From the NCBI GenBank assembly GCA_964540815.1, contig CAZIOH010000014.1, positions 1 through 64,000 of the forward strand: a DNA stretch of 64,000 nucleotides, read 5' to 3'. Below are positions 10,357-19,375 of the stretch, piece after piece. The position numbers were made by a program, and so were the translations under genes. The DNA is from CAZIOH01 sp964540815. Its GTDB lineage: Bacteria > Myxococcota_A > Polyangia > Fen-1088. How positions within the stretch are numbered: position 1 is the first letter of the stretch; the number at the start of each line of letters is the position of its first letter. A model generated the notes under the pieces. That model saw nothing but the letters and a program-made list of their open reading frames with translations, was not told the origin of the DNA and did no database searches.

Positions 10357-11565
10357 ATGGCTGCCTATCTGTGGGAGGCCCGGGCGCGCAGCGGCGAGCT
10401 CAAGAATGGGGTGATGGAGGCGGAGAGCCCGGAGGCGGTGGAGCAGCGGCTGCAGATGCAACTCCTGGTGCCGACCGCCGTGCGCAAGCAGCCGAAGGAG
10501 CTGACGCTCCCGTTCGGGACCGGGGTCAAGACCACCGACGTGGTGATCTTCACCCGCATGTTCGCCACCATGATCGACGCCGGTCTGCCCATCGTGCAGT
10601 GCCTCGACATCCTGTCCACCCAGTCGGAGAACAAGCGCTTCGGCAAGATCCTGGGCAGCGTCAAGGCCTCGGTCGAGGGCGGGCTGACCCTGTCGGCCGC
10701 GCTCGGCAAGCACCCCAAGGTCTTCGACGATCTCTTCGTGAACCTGGTGGCGGCCGGCGAGGCGGGGGGCATCCTCGACAGCATCCTGCAGCGGCTGTCG
10801 ATCTACATGGAGAAGGCCATGAAGCTCAAGCGCCGGGTCAAGGGGGCGATGGTCTACCCGCTGTCGATCATCGGGATCGCGGCGCTGGTGGTGACCATCC
10901 TGCTCACCAAGGTCATCCCGGTGTTCGAGAAGATGTTCAAGGACTTCGGGGGCGGCAAGCTGCCCATGCCCACCCAGGTGGTGATCCAGATCTCCCACGC
11001 TCTCGCCCACTACCTGCCCTACATCGTGGCGTCTCTGATCGCCGGGGGGACCGCCTTGCGGATGGTCCTGCGCACCCCCGGTGGGCGGGAGGCCTTCGAC
11101 GGGATGCTGCTCAAGCTGCCGGTGCTCGGCAACGTGCTGCGCAAGGTGGTGGTGGCCCGCTTCACCCGCACCATGGGGACCCTGCTTTCGTCGGGGGTGC
11201 CGATCCTGGACGCGCTCGAGATCTGCGGCAAGACCGCCGGGAACACCGTGGTGCAAAAGGGCATCATGTACGCGCGCGCGCAGATCTCCGAGGGCAAGGA
11301 CATGGCCACGCCCCTGATGGAGACGGCGCTCATGCCGCCCATGGTGGTGCAGATGATCGGGGTCGGCGAGCAGACCGGGGCGCTCGACGCCATGCTCTCG
11401 AAGATCGCCGACTTCTACGAGGAGGAGGTCGACGTCGCGGTGGCCTCGATGACCAGCCTCATCGAGCCGGTGATGATGGTGTTCCTGGGGGCGGTGATCG
11501 GCGGCATGGTGATCGCCATGTACCTGCCGATCTTCGAGATGGCCGGGAACATGAAGACCGCTTGA
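10357..11565 (+). CDS. pilC: Type IV pilus inner-membrane platform protein PilC
   Basis: PilC (GspF family) is the inner-membrane platform on which the PilB and PilT motors act. The 402-residue protein has the two GspF repeats: the first around TRMFATMIDAGLPIVQCLD and VKASVEGGLTLSAAL, the second around FTRTMGTLLSSGVPILDAL and MMVQMIGVGEQTG. Hydrophobic segments follow each repeat, the last being VMMVFLGAVIGGMVIAMYLP near the C-terminus, as in the family. The gene begins 6 bases after pilT, so the genes are almost certainly co-transcribed. Nothing is truncated. Confidence 0.95.
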   Translation: MAAYLWEARARSGELKNGVMEAESPEAVEQRLQMQLLVPTAVRKQPKELTLPFGTGVKTTDVVIFTRMFATMIDAGLPIVQCLDILSTQSENKRFGKILGSVKASVEGGLTLSAALGKHPKVFDDLFVNLVAAGEAGGILDSILQRLSIYMEKAMKLKRRVKGAMVYPLSIIGIAALVVTILLTKVIPVFEKMFKDFGGGKLPMPTQVVIQISHALAHYLPYIVASLIAGGTALRMVLRTPGGREAFDGMLLKLPVLGNVLRKVVVARFTRTMGTLLSSGVPILDALEICGKTAGNTVVQKGIMYARAQISEGKDMATPLMETALMPPMVVQMIGVGEQTGALDAMLSKIADFYEEEVDVAVASMTSLIEPVMMVFLGAVIGGMVIAMYLPIFEMAGNMKTA

Positions 11566-11582
11566 CCGGGAACGAGCGAGGC

Positions 11583-13424
11583 ATGCCAAGGGTGATACCC
11601 CACGACAGCCAGAGCGTCGGAGAGACCCGGGCCGTGCCACCGCCCGACCGCGCGAGCCGTGACCGGGCCGCGCCGGACCGCGCGGCGCAGCCGGGATCGG
11701 CGCAGCAGCGCGACCGGCTGCTGACGGTGAAGTACCTGATGCTGTTCCGGGTGGGCCTCGCCACCCTGTTGCTCGGACTGATGGTGCTGACCGAGCTGTC
11801 GAGCAGCGGCGGGGGCCGCGGGGGCGATGGGCTGACCAGCCCCTTCGCGCGGTTCGTCTTCGGCCTCATCGCCGCGACCTACACGGCCAGCCTGACCTAC
11901 GCGCTGCTCTACACCCGGGTCCGTGACCCCGAGCGCTTCGCGTACTGGCAGATCGCCGTCGACCTGCTCCTGACCACCGCGCTGGTCCACGCCACCGGCG
12001 GCGCCCAGAGCGGATTCTGCTTCCTCTACCTGGTCGACGTGGTGGCGGTGACCTTGCTGGCCCGGCGGCGCGGGGCCTGGATGGTGGCCATGGCCGGGAT
12101 GGCCCTCATGTGGGGCGTCGCGCTCCTCGGGTATGCGCGGGTGCTGCCGCTCGTGCCGGGACAGCTGCTCGCGCCCTGGGATCTGCCGCGCGCCACCCTG
12201 CTGACCAAGCTCGGCCTGCACAGCGCGGCGTTGATCGCGGTCGGGGTGCTGTCGTCGCGCCTGGCGGCCCTCGGCCGCCACGCCGATGAGCAGGTGTCGC
12301 GTCACGAGGCCCTGGCGGACGATCTGGCGCGTCTCCACGAGAACACCATCCGCTCGCTGACCTCGGGCCTGATCACGCTGGATCCAGCCGGGGCGGTGAC
12401 CAGCGCCAACGAGTTCGGCTGCGAGATCCTCGGCCGCGAGTCGAGGATGCTGCTCGGGTTGCCCTTGGCCGCGGTGCTGCCCGACCTGCCGCGGGTGCTG
12501 GCGGAGGCCGGGCCGGGAGGAACCGTACGCAGGAGCGAGGTGGTGGTCCACCGCCCGGACGGATCGGCCCGGCACCTCGGGATCTCGGCGGTCCCGCTGT
12601 CGGATCGCGCGGGCAAGCACATCGGGCGGGTGATCCACTTCCAGGATCTGACCGAGCTCAAGCGCATGGAGCTCGCGGTGGCGCGCGCCGAGCGCCTGGC
12701 CACCATCGGACGGCTGTCGGCGGCCATCGCCCACGAGATCCGCAACCCGCTGGCCAGCATCTCGGGATCGATCGAGATCCTGCGGGGCGGCCTGAAGGAC
12801 AGCGAGCCAGAGAGCCGGCAGCTCATGGACATCGCCATCCGGGAGGTCGAGCGCCTGAACGGGCTCGTCACCAGCCTGCTCGACTACGCGCGGCCGTCCT
12901 CGGAGGAGCGGCGCCCGCTCGATCTGGCGGAGGAGGTGGGGGAGATCGTGCAGGCCTTCGAGCTCGAGAAGCGGGGCGCCGACCAGCCCATCGCGGTCGA
13001 GACCAGCTTCGAGGCTGGCGTGCGCGTGCAGGCGGCCCCCGGGCAAGTTCGTCAGATCGTGTGGAACCTCTTGCGCAACGCGGCCGAGGCCATGCCGGCG
13101 GGGGGACGGATCGCCCTGCGCGTGGGGCGATCCGCCGTTGCGCCACGCAGCGGGGCCGCGCCGGGTGGGGTGGATGGCGCCCGCTCGGCGGTGGTGGTGG
13201 TGACCGACACCGGCGAGGGCATCCCCAGGGCGGATCTCGACCACATCTTCGAGCCGTTCTTCTCGACCAAGCGGACCGGGACCGGGCTCGGCCTCGCGAC
13301 CGTGGCCCGCATCGTCGATGACCACCAGGGCGGGATCGAGATCGCGAGCGAGATCGGCAAGGGCACCTCGGTGACCCTGCGGCTCCCGCTCTTCACGGCG
13401 AGCGCCCAGGCCCGGGCCGCCTGA
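11583..13424 (+). CDS. pilS: PilS-type sensor histidine kinase
   Basis: This 613-residue membrane histidine kinase fits PilS, which in known systems controls pilin transcription through the regulator PilR. About 40 charged residues are followed by six likely transmembrane helices (roughly residues 48-235), then a PAS domain (LTSGLITLDPAGAVTSANEFGCEILG). The kinase core has H-box IAHEIRNPLASISG (His near residue 384), N-box WNLLRNAAEAMPAG, and G-boxes DTGEGI and TGTGLGLA. The ATG at 11583 was chosen because it follows pilC by 17 bases; the frame is open much further upstream, but that overlaps pilT and pilC. Assignment to PilS rests on synteny as well as the topology. No pilR follows; the next 200 bases are repeats. 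Confidence 0.88.
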   Translation: MPRVIPHDSQSVGETRAVPPPDRASRDRAAPDRAAQPGSAQQRDRLLTVKYLMLFRVGLATLLLGLMVLTELSSSGGGRGGDGLTSPFARFVFGLIAATYTASLTYALLYTRVRDPERFAYWQIAVDLLLTTALVHATGGAQSGFCFLYLVDVVAVTLLARRRGAWMVAMAGMALMWGVALLGYARVLPLVPGQLLAPWDLPRATLLTKLGLHSAALIAVGVLSSRLAALGRHADEQVSRHEALADDLARLHENTIRSLTSGLITLDPAGAVTSANEFGCEILGRESRMLLGLPLAAVLPDLPRVLAEAGPGGTVRRSEVVVHRPDGSARHLGISAVPLSDRAGKHIGRVIHFQDLTELKRMELAVARAERLATIGRLSAAIAHEIRNPLASISGSIEILRGGLKDSEPESRQLMDIAIREVERLNGLVTSLLDYARPSSEERRPLDLAEEVGEIVQAFELEKRGADQPIAVETSFEAGVRVQAAPGQVRQIVWNLLRNAAEAMPAGGRIALRVGRSAVAPRSGAAPGGVDGARSAVVVVTDTGEGIPRADLDHIFEPFFSTKRTGTGLGLATVARIVDDHQGGIEIASEIGKGTSVTLRLPLFTASAQARAA

Positions 13425-13430
13425 ACCCGT

Positions 13431-13585
13431 GGACGTTCACGTGGCCGCGGACGTGATCGTGGCCGATCCCGTGATCGTTGACGTGCACGTGAACGTGAAC
13501 CGTGCGCGCGCACGGCCACCGTCTACGACCACGGGGCCGATCACGATCGGGTCCACGGCCACGTGAACGTAACGTGAACGGCCAC
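13431..13585. repeat. Degenerate GTGATC/GAACGTG repeat array with inverted halves
   Basis: The gap between pilS and the helicase gene is built from imperfect units of GTG plus three bases (GTGATC, GTGGCC, GTGAAC, GTGCAC). The left part reads mainly in this orientation and the right part in reverse complement (GATCACGATC, GGCCACGTGAACG), so the array can fold on itself. Two subsequences, GATCCCGTGATCGT (13465-13478) and GTGCACGTGAAC (13483-13494), recur in the same order at 18485-18498 and 18509-18520. No protein-coding role is supported. Confidence 0.75.
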
Positions 13586-13635
13586 GGGTCTTGGCGGGTG
13601 GCCGGGGGCGGGGGGCGCGTGTAGATTGCACCGCC

Positions 13636-16600
13636 GTGAGCGCACGCTATGTCCCGCTCTTGAATGCGGTTCGTCGGGCCGCCCCGACCGGGGTGTGGTC
13701 GGCGGGGGTGAAGCTGGCGCGGGCCGAGGCGGTGGCCGTCGAGTCCACCGACCCGGAGGAGGTGGTGCTGCGGGTGCGGACTCCCGGGCGGCCGGTGTCG
13801 CCCTCGGTCGTGCTGTACCCGGGCGAGCGCGACTGGGACTGTGATTGCCCCGGGCGCATGCGGCCCTGCGAGCACATCGTGGCCGCAGCCTTGTTTCTGG
13901 CGCCGCCGCCGGCCGCCGCCACCGACGCCGCGGCGGACAGCAGCGCCGCCGAGCCCGGGCAGCCTCAGGCAGCCGACGGGGGACCTCCCTCGCCTCTGCC
14001 AGGTCGTGGGGCGGCGGTTCCCGGCCCGGCGACGGCGGCCCGGACCATCGCCGCCTGGGCGCAGATCGCCTACCGCCTCGCGCGCGAGGACAGCGGCCTC
14101 AAGTGCGCGCGGGTGATCGTGCGGACCGCCGGAGCCGCCGGCCTCGAGAGGACCCTCGAGACGCCGCTCACGCAGTCGCTCACGCTCCACCGCAACCGCC
14201 CCGAGGCCGCCGACCTTCACCTCGAGGAGTGGGACATGCGCGCCGATCTCTTGCTCGAGGGCGCGGGGTCACGGGGGGTCCTGTCCCCGAGCAAGCTCGA
14301 TGCCCTGCTGGCCATCCTGGTCGGCGCGCGCCAGGTGACGCTCGACGGACGGCCGGTGGCGGTGTCCGACGAGCGCATCCGCCCGCAGGCGGTGGTGACC
14401 GACCGCGGACCACGCGACGACGATGATCTGTGCCTGACCATCTCGCGGGATCCGCGCGTCACCGATGTGCTCGCCGCCGGGGTCGCGCTGGCGGGCGATG
14501 CCATCCACCGCCTCGACGAGATCGAGCTGACCGGCGCCTACCTGCAGCACCTGCCGATCGTGCGGGTGATCCCGGCCTCGGCCGCGGGGGAGCTCGCCAC
14601 CCGCACCTTGCCCGACCTCGCCGGGCGCATGCCGGTCGAGGTGCGCACCCGGCGCGTTCCCCGCATCGTGCGCGACGTGTCTCCGCGGGTGATGCTCTCA
14701 CTCGAGCAGGTCGGGGCCGGGCTCTCGGTGCTGCCGACCCTGGTCTACGGTCAGCCGGCCCTGGTGCGGATCGACGCCGGACGCATGATCCACCTCGGCG
14801 GTCCCGTCCCCCTGCGTGACGAGCCCAGCGAGCGGCGGCTGGTGCAGAAGCTGCGCGACGAGCTGAACCTCGTCCCCGGTCGCCGCGCCACCTTCGAGGG
14901 GCCGGATGCTCCGCGCTTCGCCGAGAAGCTCGCGCGCTGGCGCGGCGATCTGGTGGGCAGCGGCGCCCGCCTGCTCGGCGCCGGGGCACGCCTCACCCCG
15001 AGGTTGAGCATCGATGGGCAGCCCAGAGCCACCGGCCTCGGATCCGAGAGCGCCGCGGAGGTCGATGTCGATGTCCGGTTCAACCTGACCTTCCAGGTGA
15101 TCCGCGACGCGGCGGCCGGAGCGGCCGGGGCGACGACCACCGTCAGCGCGGAGGCCGTGCTCGCCGCCTGGCAGGAGGGGCTCGGCCTGGTGGCCCTCGA
15201 CGGCGGCGGCTGGGCCAGCCTGCCCCAGGATTTCCTGGCCAAGCACGGGCAGCGCCTGGCGGATCTGCTGGCCGCGCGCGGTGCCGATGGCCGGCTGGCG
15301 AGCCACGCGCTCACGGCGCTCGGGGCGCTGGCGGCCGAGCTCGATTGCCCCCCGCCCCCGGGGCTCGATCGCCTGGCCAGACTGGTGGGCGGCTTCGAGG
15401 CGGTGCCCCGCGCGCCGCTCCCCGCCGATCTCACGGCCCAGCTCCGGCCCTACCAGCAGCAGGCGGTGGACTGGCTGACCTTCCTGCGGGAGGCCCGGCT
15501 CGGGGCGATCCTCGCCGACGACATGGGCCTCGGCAAGACCCTCGAGGCCCTGTGCGCGGTGAGGGGCGAAAGCCCGACGCTGGTGGTGTGCCCGACCAGC
15601 CTGCTCGCCAACTGGCGGGCGGAGATCGCACGCTTCCGCCCGTCGCTCTCGGTGTCGGTGTACCACGGCCCGGGGCGGCGCCTCGATCCGGAGGCGGCGG
15701 TCACCCTCACGAGCTACGCGATCCTGCGCCTCGACAGCGATCGCCTGGCTGCCCGGCGCTGGAGCACCGTGATCCTCGACGAGGCCCAGGCCATCAAGAA
15801 CCCCGACAGCCAGGCCGCGCGCGCCGCCTACGCCCTCGAGGCCGACTTCCGGATCGCCCTGTCGGGCACGCCGCTCGAGAACCGGCTGGACGAGCTGTGG
15901 AGTCTGGCGCACTTCACCAATCGCGGATTGCTTGGGGGACGGCGGGACTTCGACGCGCGCTTCGCCCGCCCCATCGCCGACGGGGATCGGGGCGCCACCC
16001 TGCGCCTGCGGGAGAAGCTGCGCCCCTTCCTGCTCCGCCGCCTCAAGCGGGACGTGGCGCCGGAGCTCCCCCCGCGGACCGACGCGGTGCTGCGGGTCTC
16101 CCTCGACGAGCGCGAGCGCGCGGTGTACGACGCCGTGCGGGCCGCCACCCGCGCCGACGTGGTGGCGCTGATGGACGGTGGCGGCAGCGTGCTGGCCGCC
16201 CTCGAGGCCTTGCTGCGGCTGCGCCAGGCCGCCTGCCACCCGGGGCTCGTGCCGGGACAGACCGCCAGCACCTCGTCCAAGGTCGAGGCGCTGCACGACG
16301 CGCTCGAGAACGTCGCCGGGGACGGGCACAAGGCCCTGGTCTTCTCGCAGTGGACCTCCCTGCTCGACAAGCTCGAGCCGGGGCTCGCCGCCCGGGAGAT
16401 CCCGTTCGTGCGGCTCGATGGCTCGACCCGCGATCGGGCCGGCGTGGTGTCGGAGTTCCAATCACCGGGAGGACCACCCGTGATGCTGCTGTCGCTCAAG
16501 GCCGGCGGCGTGGGCCTGAATCTGACCGCCGCCGACCATGTGTTCCTGATGGATCCCTGGTGGAACCCGGCCGCCGAGGACCAGGCGGCCGACCGGGCGC

Positions 16601-16776
16601 ACCGCATCGGCCAGGACCGTCCGGTCATGGTCTACCGCCTGGTGGCCAGCGAGACGGTGGAGGAGAAGATCATCGCGCTGCAGGATCGCAAGCGCAAGCT
16701 GGCGGATGCCGCGCTCGGTGGTGAGGCGGTGGGGGCGCCCATCACCCGCCAGGATCTGCTCGATCTGCTCGAATAG
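13636..16776 (+). CDS. SWIM-domain SNF2/Rad54-family helicase
   Basis: This protein of about 1046 residues is a double-stranded-DNA translocase of the SNF2 superfamily. An N-terminal SWIM zinc finger (CDCPGRMRPCEH, CxCxnCxH pattern) lies near residue 70. A long middle region of unknown fold leads to the ATPase: LRPYQQQAVDWL, Walker A DDMGLGKT (about 629-636), Walker B DEAQ (about 715), LSGTPLENRLDELWS. The second lobe has LVFSQWTSLLD, GGVGLNLTAAD and WWNPAAEDQAADRAHRIGQ. Such bacterial proteins are widespread, and their targets are mostly unknown. The GTG at 13636 (VSARYVPLL) was chosen because the codons upstream belong to the repeat-rich spacer. A second, larger SNF2 protein lies about 5 kb downstream on the other strand. 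Confidence 0.9.
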   Translation: MSARYVPLLNAVRRAAPTGVWSAGVKLARAEAVAVESTDPEEVVLRVRTPGRPVSPSVVLYPGERDWDCDCPGRMRPCEHIVAAALFLAPPPAAATDAAADSSAAEPGQPQAADGGPPSPLPGRGAAVPGPATAARTIAAWAQIAYRLAREDSGLKCARVIVRTAGAAGLERTLETPLTQSLTLHRNRPEAADLHLEEWDMRADLLLEGAGSRGVLSPSKLDALLAILVGARQVTLDGRPVAVSDERIRPQAVVTDRGPRDDDDLCLTISRDPRVTDVLAAGVALAGDAIHRLDEIELTGAYLQHLPIVRVIPASAAGELATRTLPDLAGRMPVEVRTRRVPRIVRDVSPRVMLSLEQVGAGLSVLPTLVYGQPALVRIDAGRMIHLGGPVPLRDEPSERRLVQKLRDELNLVPGRRATFEGPDAPRFAEKLARWRGDLVGSGARLLGAGARLTPRLSIDGQPRATGLGSESAAEVDVDVRFNLTFQVIRDAAAGAAGATTTVSAEAVLAAWQEGLGLVALDGGGWASLPQDFLAKHGQRLADLLAARGADGRLASHALTALGALAAELDCPPPPGLDRLARLVGGFEAVPRAPLPADLTAQLRPYQQQAVDWLTFLREARLGAILADDMGLGKTLEALCAVRGESPTLVVCPTSLLANWRAEIARFRPSLSVSVYHGPGRRLDPEAAVTLTSYAILRLDSDRLAARRWSTVILDEAQAIKNPDSQAARAAYALEADFRIALSGTPLENRLDELWSLAHFTNRGLLGGRRDFDARFARPIADGDRGATLRLREKLRPFLLRRLKRDVAPELPPRTDAVLRVSLDERERAVYDAVRAATRADVVALMDGGGSVLAALEALLRLRQAACHPGLVPGQTASTSSKVEALHDALENVAGDGHKALVFSQWTSLLDKLEPGLAAREIPFVRLDGSTRDRAGVVSEFQSPGGPPVMLLSLKAGGVGLNLTAADHVFLMDPWWNPAAEDQAADRAHRIGQDRPVMVYRLVASETVEEKIIALQDRKRKLADAALGGEAVGAPITRQDLLDLLE

Positions 16777-16888
16777 CCGGCATCGGCGCGGGTTTCCAGC
16801 TGCCGCCAGGGTCGGCCGGAGCCGCGTCAACAAAATGGATCGGCCCTCTCAAGGTGGGTCAAGACCCTGACGATGGCCAGAAGCGAAC

Positions 16889-18427
16889 ATGCGGATGCCG
16901 GGTCAAGACAACTCTCCGAAGCGCTTCATCACCATCGGCGGCGGCAAGGGTGGTGTGGGCAAGAGCATCGTCGCGTCGAACCTGGCCCTCGCGATGGCCC
17001 AGGCCGGGTCGCGGGTGGTCCTGGTGGACTGTGATCTCGGGGCCGCCAACCAGCACGTGCTGTTCGGCGTCGATCGACCGAAGCCGGGCATCCAGGGGCT
17101 CCTCGACCGCAAGATCGACTCGCTCGAGGAAGGCCTCACACCGACCCCGCACCCGAACCTGCACCTGGTGGCGGGGACCGGCGCCGCCATGGGCGCCGCC
17201 AACATCAACCATGGGGAAAAGCAGCGCATCATCCGCCGCATCCGCTCGATCGACGCCGACGTGATCCTGATCGACGTGGGCGCGGGGGTCAGCTTCAACG
17301 TCCTCGACTTCTTCGAGATCGGGACCCAGCGGCTCCTGGTGGTGACCCCGCAGGTGACCTCGATCCAGACCGCTTACTCGTTCCTCAAGGGGTCGGTCCT
17401 GCGCACCTTGCACCACCACGCCGAGAAGGCCAGCGAGCTCGAGCTCCTGGCCCCGGCCAGCAAGAGCGGCGAGAACGAGAAGGTCAGCCAGATCCTGGCC
17501 CGGGTGCGGGAGCAATCGCCCGACCTGGCCGACTCGATCGACCAGATCCTGGCCAGGTTCGGGGCGCAGCTGGTCGGCAACCAGGTGTTCGAGTCCAGCC
17601 AGAACGGCATCTTCCACGCGATCACCCGGATGATCCAGAGCTTCCTCGGCATCACGGTCCCGATCCTCGGGACCATCCACGCGAGCCGCCGCATCCGCGA
17701 GTCGGTCAACCTGCGCAAGCCCATGCTGCTCGGCGCGCAGGCGGACGACGACACCCGGGCCTTCCACCAGATGGCCGAGGCGCTGCTCGCGGAAGACATT
17801 GCGATTGACGATCTGCTGACCGAGGACAGCGCCCGCCACACCCTCGGGACGAGCGGGGCGCCAGGCCCGCAGGCGCCAGTCGACGGCGGGCGCACGAGCA
17901 CCGGCAGCCTCGGCAGCATCGGGGCCGCGCCCGGGGCCTCGACCTCCGACGGCGAGCGCGGCTCGCGGTCGGTGGTGGCGGCGGCCTCGAACCGGGGCGC
18001 TCCCCCGGCGCCCCCGACCGAGAGCACCGGCAGCGGCGTCGAGCCGCCGAGCGAGCGTGGCTCGGGGGCACCTGCGGAGCTGCCCAGCACGCCGCGCCAG
18101 ACCCTGAACGCCATGCTCGATCCCTACATGCGCCGCTCGCCGCGCGTGGAGGTGGACTGGATGGGGAGCCTGCGCGCCAGCGACGGCATCCGCCCGGTCC
18201 GCATCTTCGAGGTCTCGGACGGCGGCGCCATCGTCGAGACCGCGCAGAGCCTGGAGATAGGCCAGGAGCTCACCCTGGTGTTCGAGCAGGTCCTGAGCCA
18301 GCCCCAGACCCGCGTGATCGTCAAGCGCCGCTCGACCAACGGCTTCGTGGTCGAGGGCGACATCCCCCCGGCCGTCATGGCCGCCGCCACCCTGCCCGGC
18401 GCGGCGGTTCGGCGGATGGCCGGCTAG
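16889..18427 (+). CDS. MinD/FlhG-type ATPase with C-terminal PilZ-like domain
   Basis: The first 300 or so residues form a ParA/MinD-superfamily ATPase closest to FlhG: deviant Walker A GGGKGGVGKS (about residues 17-26), switch I DCDLGAANQHVLFGV, and switch II VILIDVGAGVSFNVLDFF. Two features differ from textbook members: the switch II motif reads DVGAG rather than DxGxG followed by a family-typical helix, and there is an extra helical insert of about 50 residues (ELELLAPASK...ARVREQSPDLADS). A Gly/Ser/Pro-rich linker (about 315-405) joins a C-terminal PilZ-like domain with RRSPR (about 415-419) and EVSDGGAIVET, corresponding to the c-di-GMP-binding RxxxR and (D/N)xSxxG motifs. The second motif is slightly degenerate (E for D/N). 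FlhG-type proteins set number or position of polar surface machines, so a role with the nearby pili is my inference. Either of two ATGs (16889, 16895) could start it. Confidence 0.85.
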   Translation: MRMPGQDNSPKRFITIGGGKGGVGKSIVASNLALAMAQAGSRVVLVDCDLGAANQHVLFGVDRPKPGIQGLLDRKIDSLEEGLTPTPHPNLHLVAGTGAAMGAANINHGEKQRIIRRIRSIDADVILIDVGAGVSFNVLDFFEIGTQRLLVVTPQVTSIQTAYSFLKGSVLRTLHHHAEKASELELLAPASKSGENEKVSQILARVREQSPDLADSIDQILARFGAQLVGNQVFESSQNGIFHAITRMIQSFLGITVPILGTIHASRRIRESVNLRKPMLLGAQADDDTRAFHQMAEALLAEDIAIDDLLTEDSARHTLGTSGAPGPQAPVDGGRTSTGSLGSIGAAPGASTSDGERGSRSVVAAASNRGAPPAPPTESTGSGVEPPSERGSGAPAELPSTPRQTLNAMLDPYMRRSPRVEVDWMGSLRASDGIRPVRIFEVSDGGAIVETAQSLEIGQELTLVFEQVLSQPQTRVIVKRRSTNGFVVEGDIPPAVMAAATLPGAAVRRMAG

Positions 18428-18439
18428 TCTAGGGGGCCG

Positions 18440-18730
18440 CCAAAACCCGTGGCCGTGATCGCCGGCCTGAGCGTGATCGTGATCGATCCCGTGATCGTAG
18501 ACGTGGCCGTGCACGTGAACGCCCCCGTGAGCGTGATCGAGACGGCGCCCGGGCGCAGGGCATAGGGCGTAAGGCGTAAGGCGTAAGGCGTAAGGCGTAG
18601 GGATCGATGAGCTCTGTCAGCATGGCGACCACTCGCTCCGAGCGGCGATATGAGACGATCACGTTCACGGGGGGGTTCCCGTGCACGTGCACGGCCACGA
18701 TCATGGGGGGCGGCCACGATCACGTCCACG
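18440..18730. repeat. Second degenerate GTGATC repeat region (339-base gene gap)
   Basis: Between the MinD-PilZ gene and the Smr gene (18428-18766) the sequence repeats the style of the 13.4 kb array. Forward GTGATC/GTGGCC/GTGAAC units fill about 18446-18540, and reverse-complement units (GATCACGTTCACG, GGCCACGATCA, GATCACGTCCACG) fill about 18655-18730. The copies could pair over roughly 100 bases, leaving the heptamer repeat at 18566-18600 in the loop. I see no gene in this gap. Confidence 0.75.
18566..18600. repeat. Heptamer tandem repeat (GGCGTAA)5
   Basis: Five head-to-tail copies of GGCGTAA, the last ending in G instead of A, sit between the two halves of the surrounding inverted GTGATC-type array. 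A 7-base period would shift frame if translated, which argues for a non-coding or slippage-generated element. Confidence 0.9.
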
Positions 18731-18766
18731 AGGACAGGTTGGGGACGTGCGGTAACCTTCACGATC

Positions 18767-19375
18767 ATGGCGGGCAAGCCCAAGCCGACCTCGGAGCGGG
18801 TGGTGCCCGCGCCGGCGAAGGAGACGGCGGAGGAAGCGGCGTTTGCGGAGGCCATGCGCGGGGTCCGGGTGCTCGAGGGACGGGGCCGGGTGGTGACCGG
18901 CGGACACCAGCCGCCGAGCCATCCCGCTGCGGTCGAGGCGCGGCGCGCGCGGGCGCTGGCCAAGGCGGCCCCCGCGGGCGGGCAACTCCCCGTGACCGGC
19001 GACGGCGCCGAGGTGGCGGAGGCTGGGAGCCGCTGGCAGCTCCGCGCCCCCGGGATCGACCGGCGGACCGTCAAGCGACTGGGCGCGGGAGATCTCCCGG
19101 TCGAGGCTCGGCTCGATCTGCATGGGCTCACGCGCGGTCAGGCGGCCGAGGCGCTCGGGCGATTCCTGGCGAGCGCGCGCACCGGGCAGCGGCGGGCCCT
19201 GCTCGTGATCCATGGACGTGGCCTGCACTCGGGCACGGGCGGGCCGACCCTCACCCAGCTGGTTCGCGAGCTCCTGAGCCGGGGTGAGCACGCGGCCGCG
19301 GTGCTGGCCGCCGTGGCTGCGCCGTCGCGCCTCGGTGGCGAAGGCGCCACGCTGGTGTGGCTGCGCAAGTCATAG
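18767..19375 (+). CDS. Smr-domain protein
   Basis: This 202-residue protein ends in an Smr domain, a nuclease or nucleic-acid-binding fold also found at the C-terminus of MutS2. Motifs are LDLHGLTRGQAAEAL (LDLHG signature, about residue 112), LVIHGRGLHSGTG (HGxG signature) and the terminal GATLVWLRK strand. The first 100 residues are charged and low in complexity, as in many stand-alone Smr proteins. The ATG at 18767 was chosen because it lies just after the repeat region and starts a normal-looking protein (MAGKPKPTSERV). Its stop codon TAG directly abuts the reverse-strand stop of dinB, with 6 bases of convergent overlap between the two coding sequences. Confidence 0.85.
   Translation: MAGKPKPTSERVVPAPAKETAEEAAFAEAMRGVRVLEGRGRVVTGGHQPPSHPAAVEARRARALAKAAPAGGQLPVTGDGAEVAEAGSRWQLRAPGIDRRTVKRLGAGDLPVEARLDLHGLTRGQAAEALGRFLASARTGQRRALLVIHGRGLHSGTGGPTLTQLVRELLSRGEHAAAVLAAVAAPSRLGGEGATLVWLRKS

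Noticed and set aside
9942..11582. Upstream extension of the pilS frame across pilT and pilC
   Set aside because: It overlaps two confident genes in another frame; the kinase starts at 11583 after pilC.
13431..18730. GTGATC arrays as His/Val-rich coding regions
   Set aside because: Frames across them encode only His/Asp/Val repeats with no start signals, and the two arrays are in opposite halves that pair, favouring a non-coding role.
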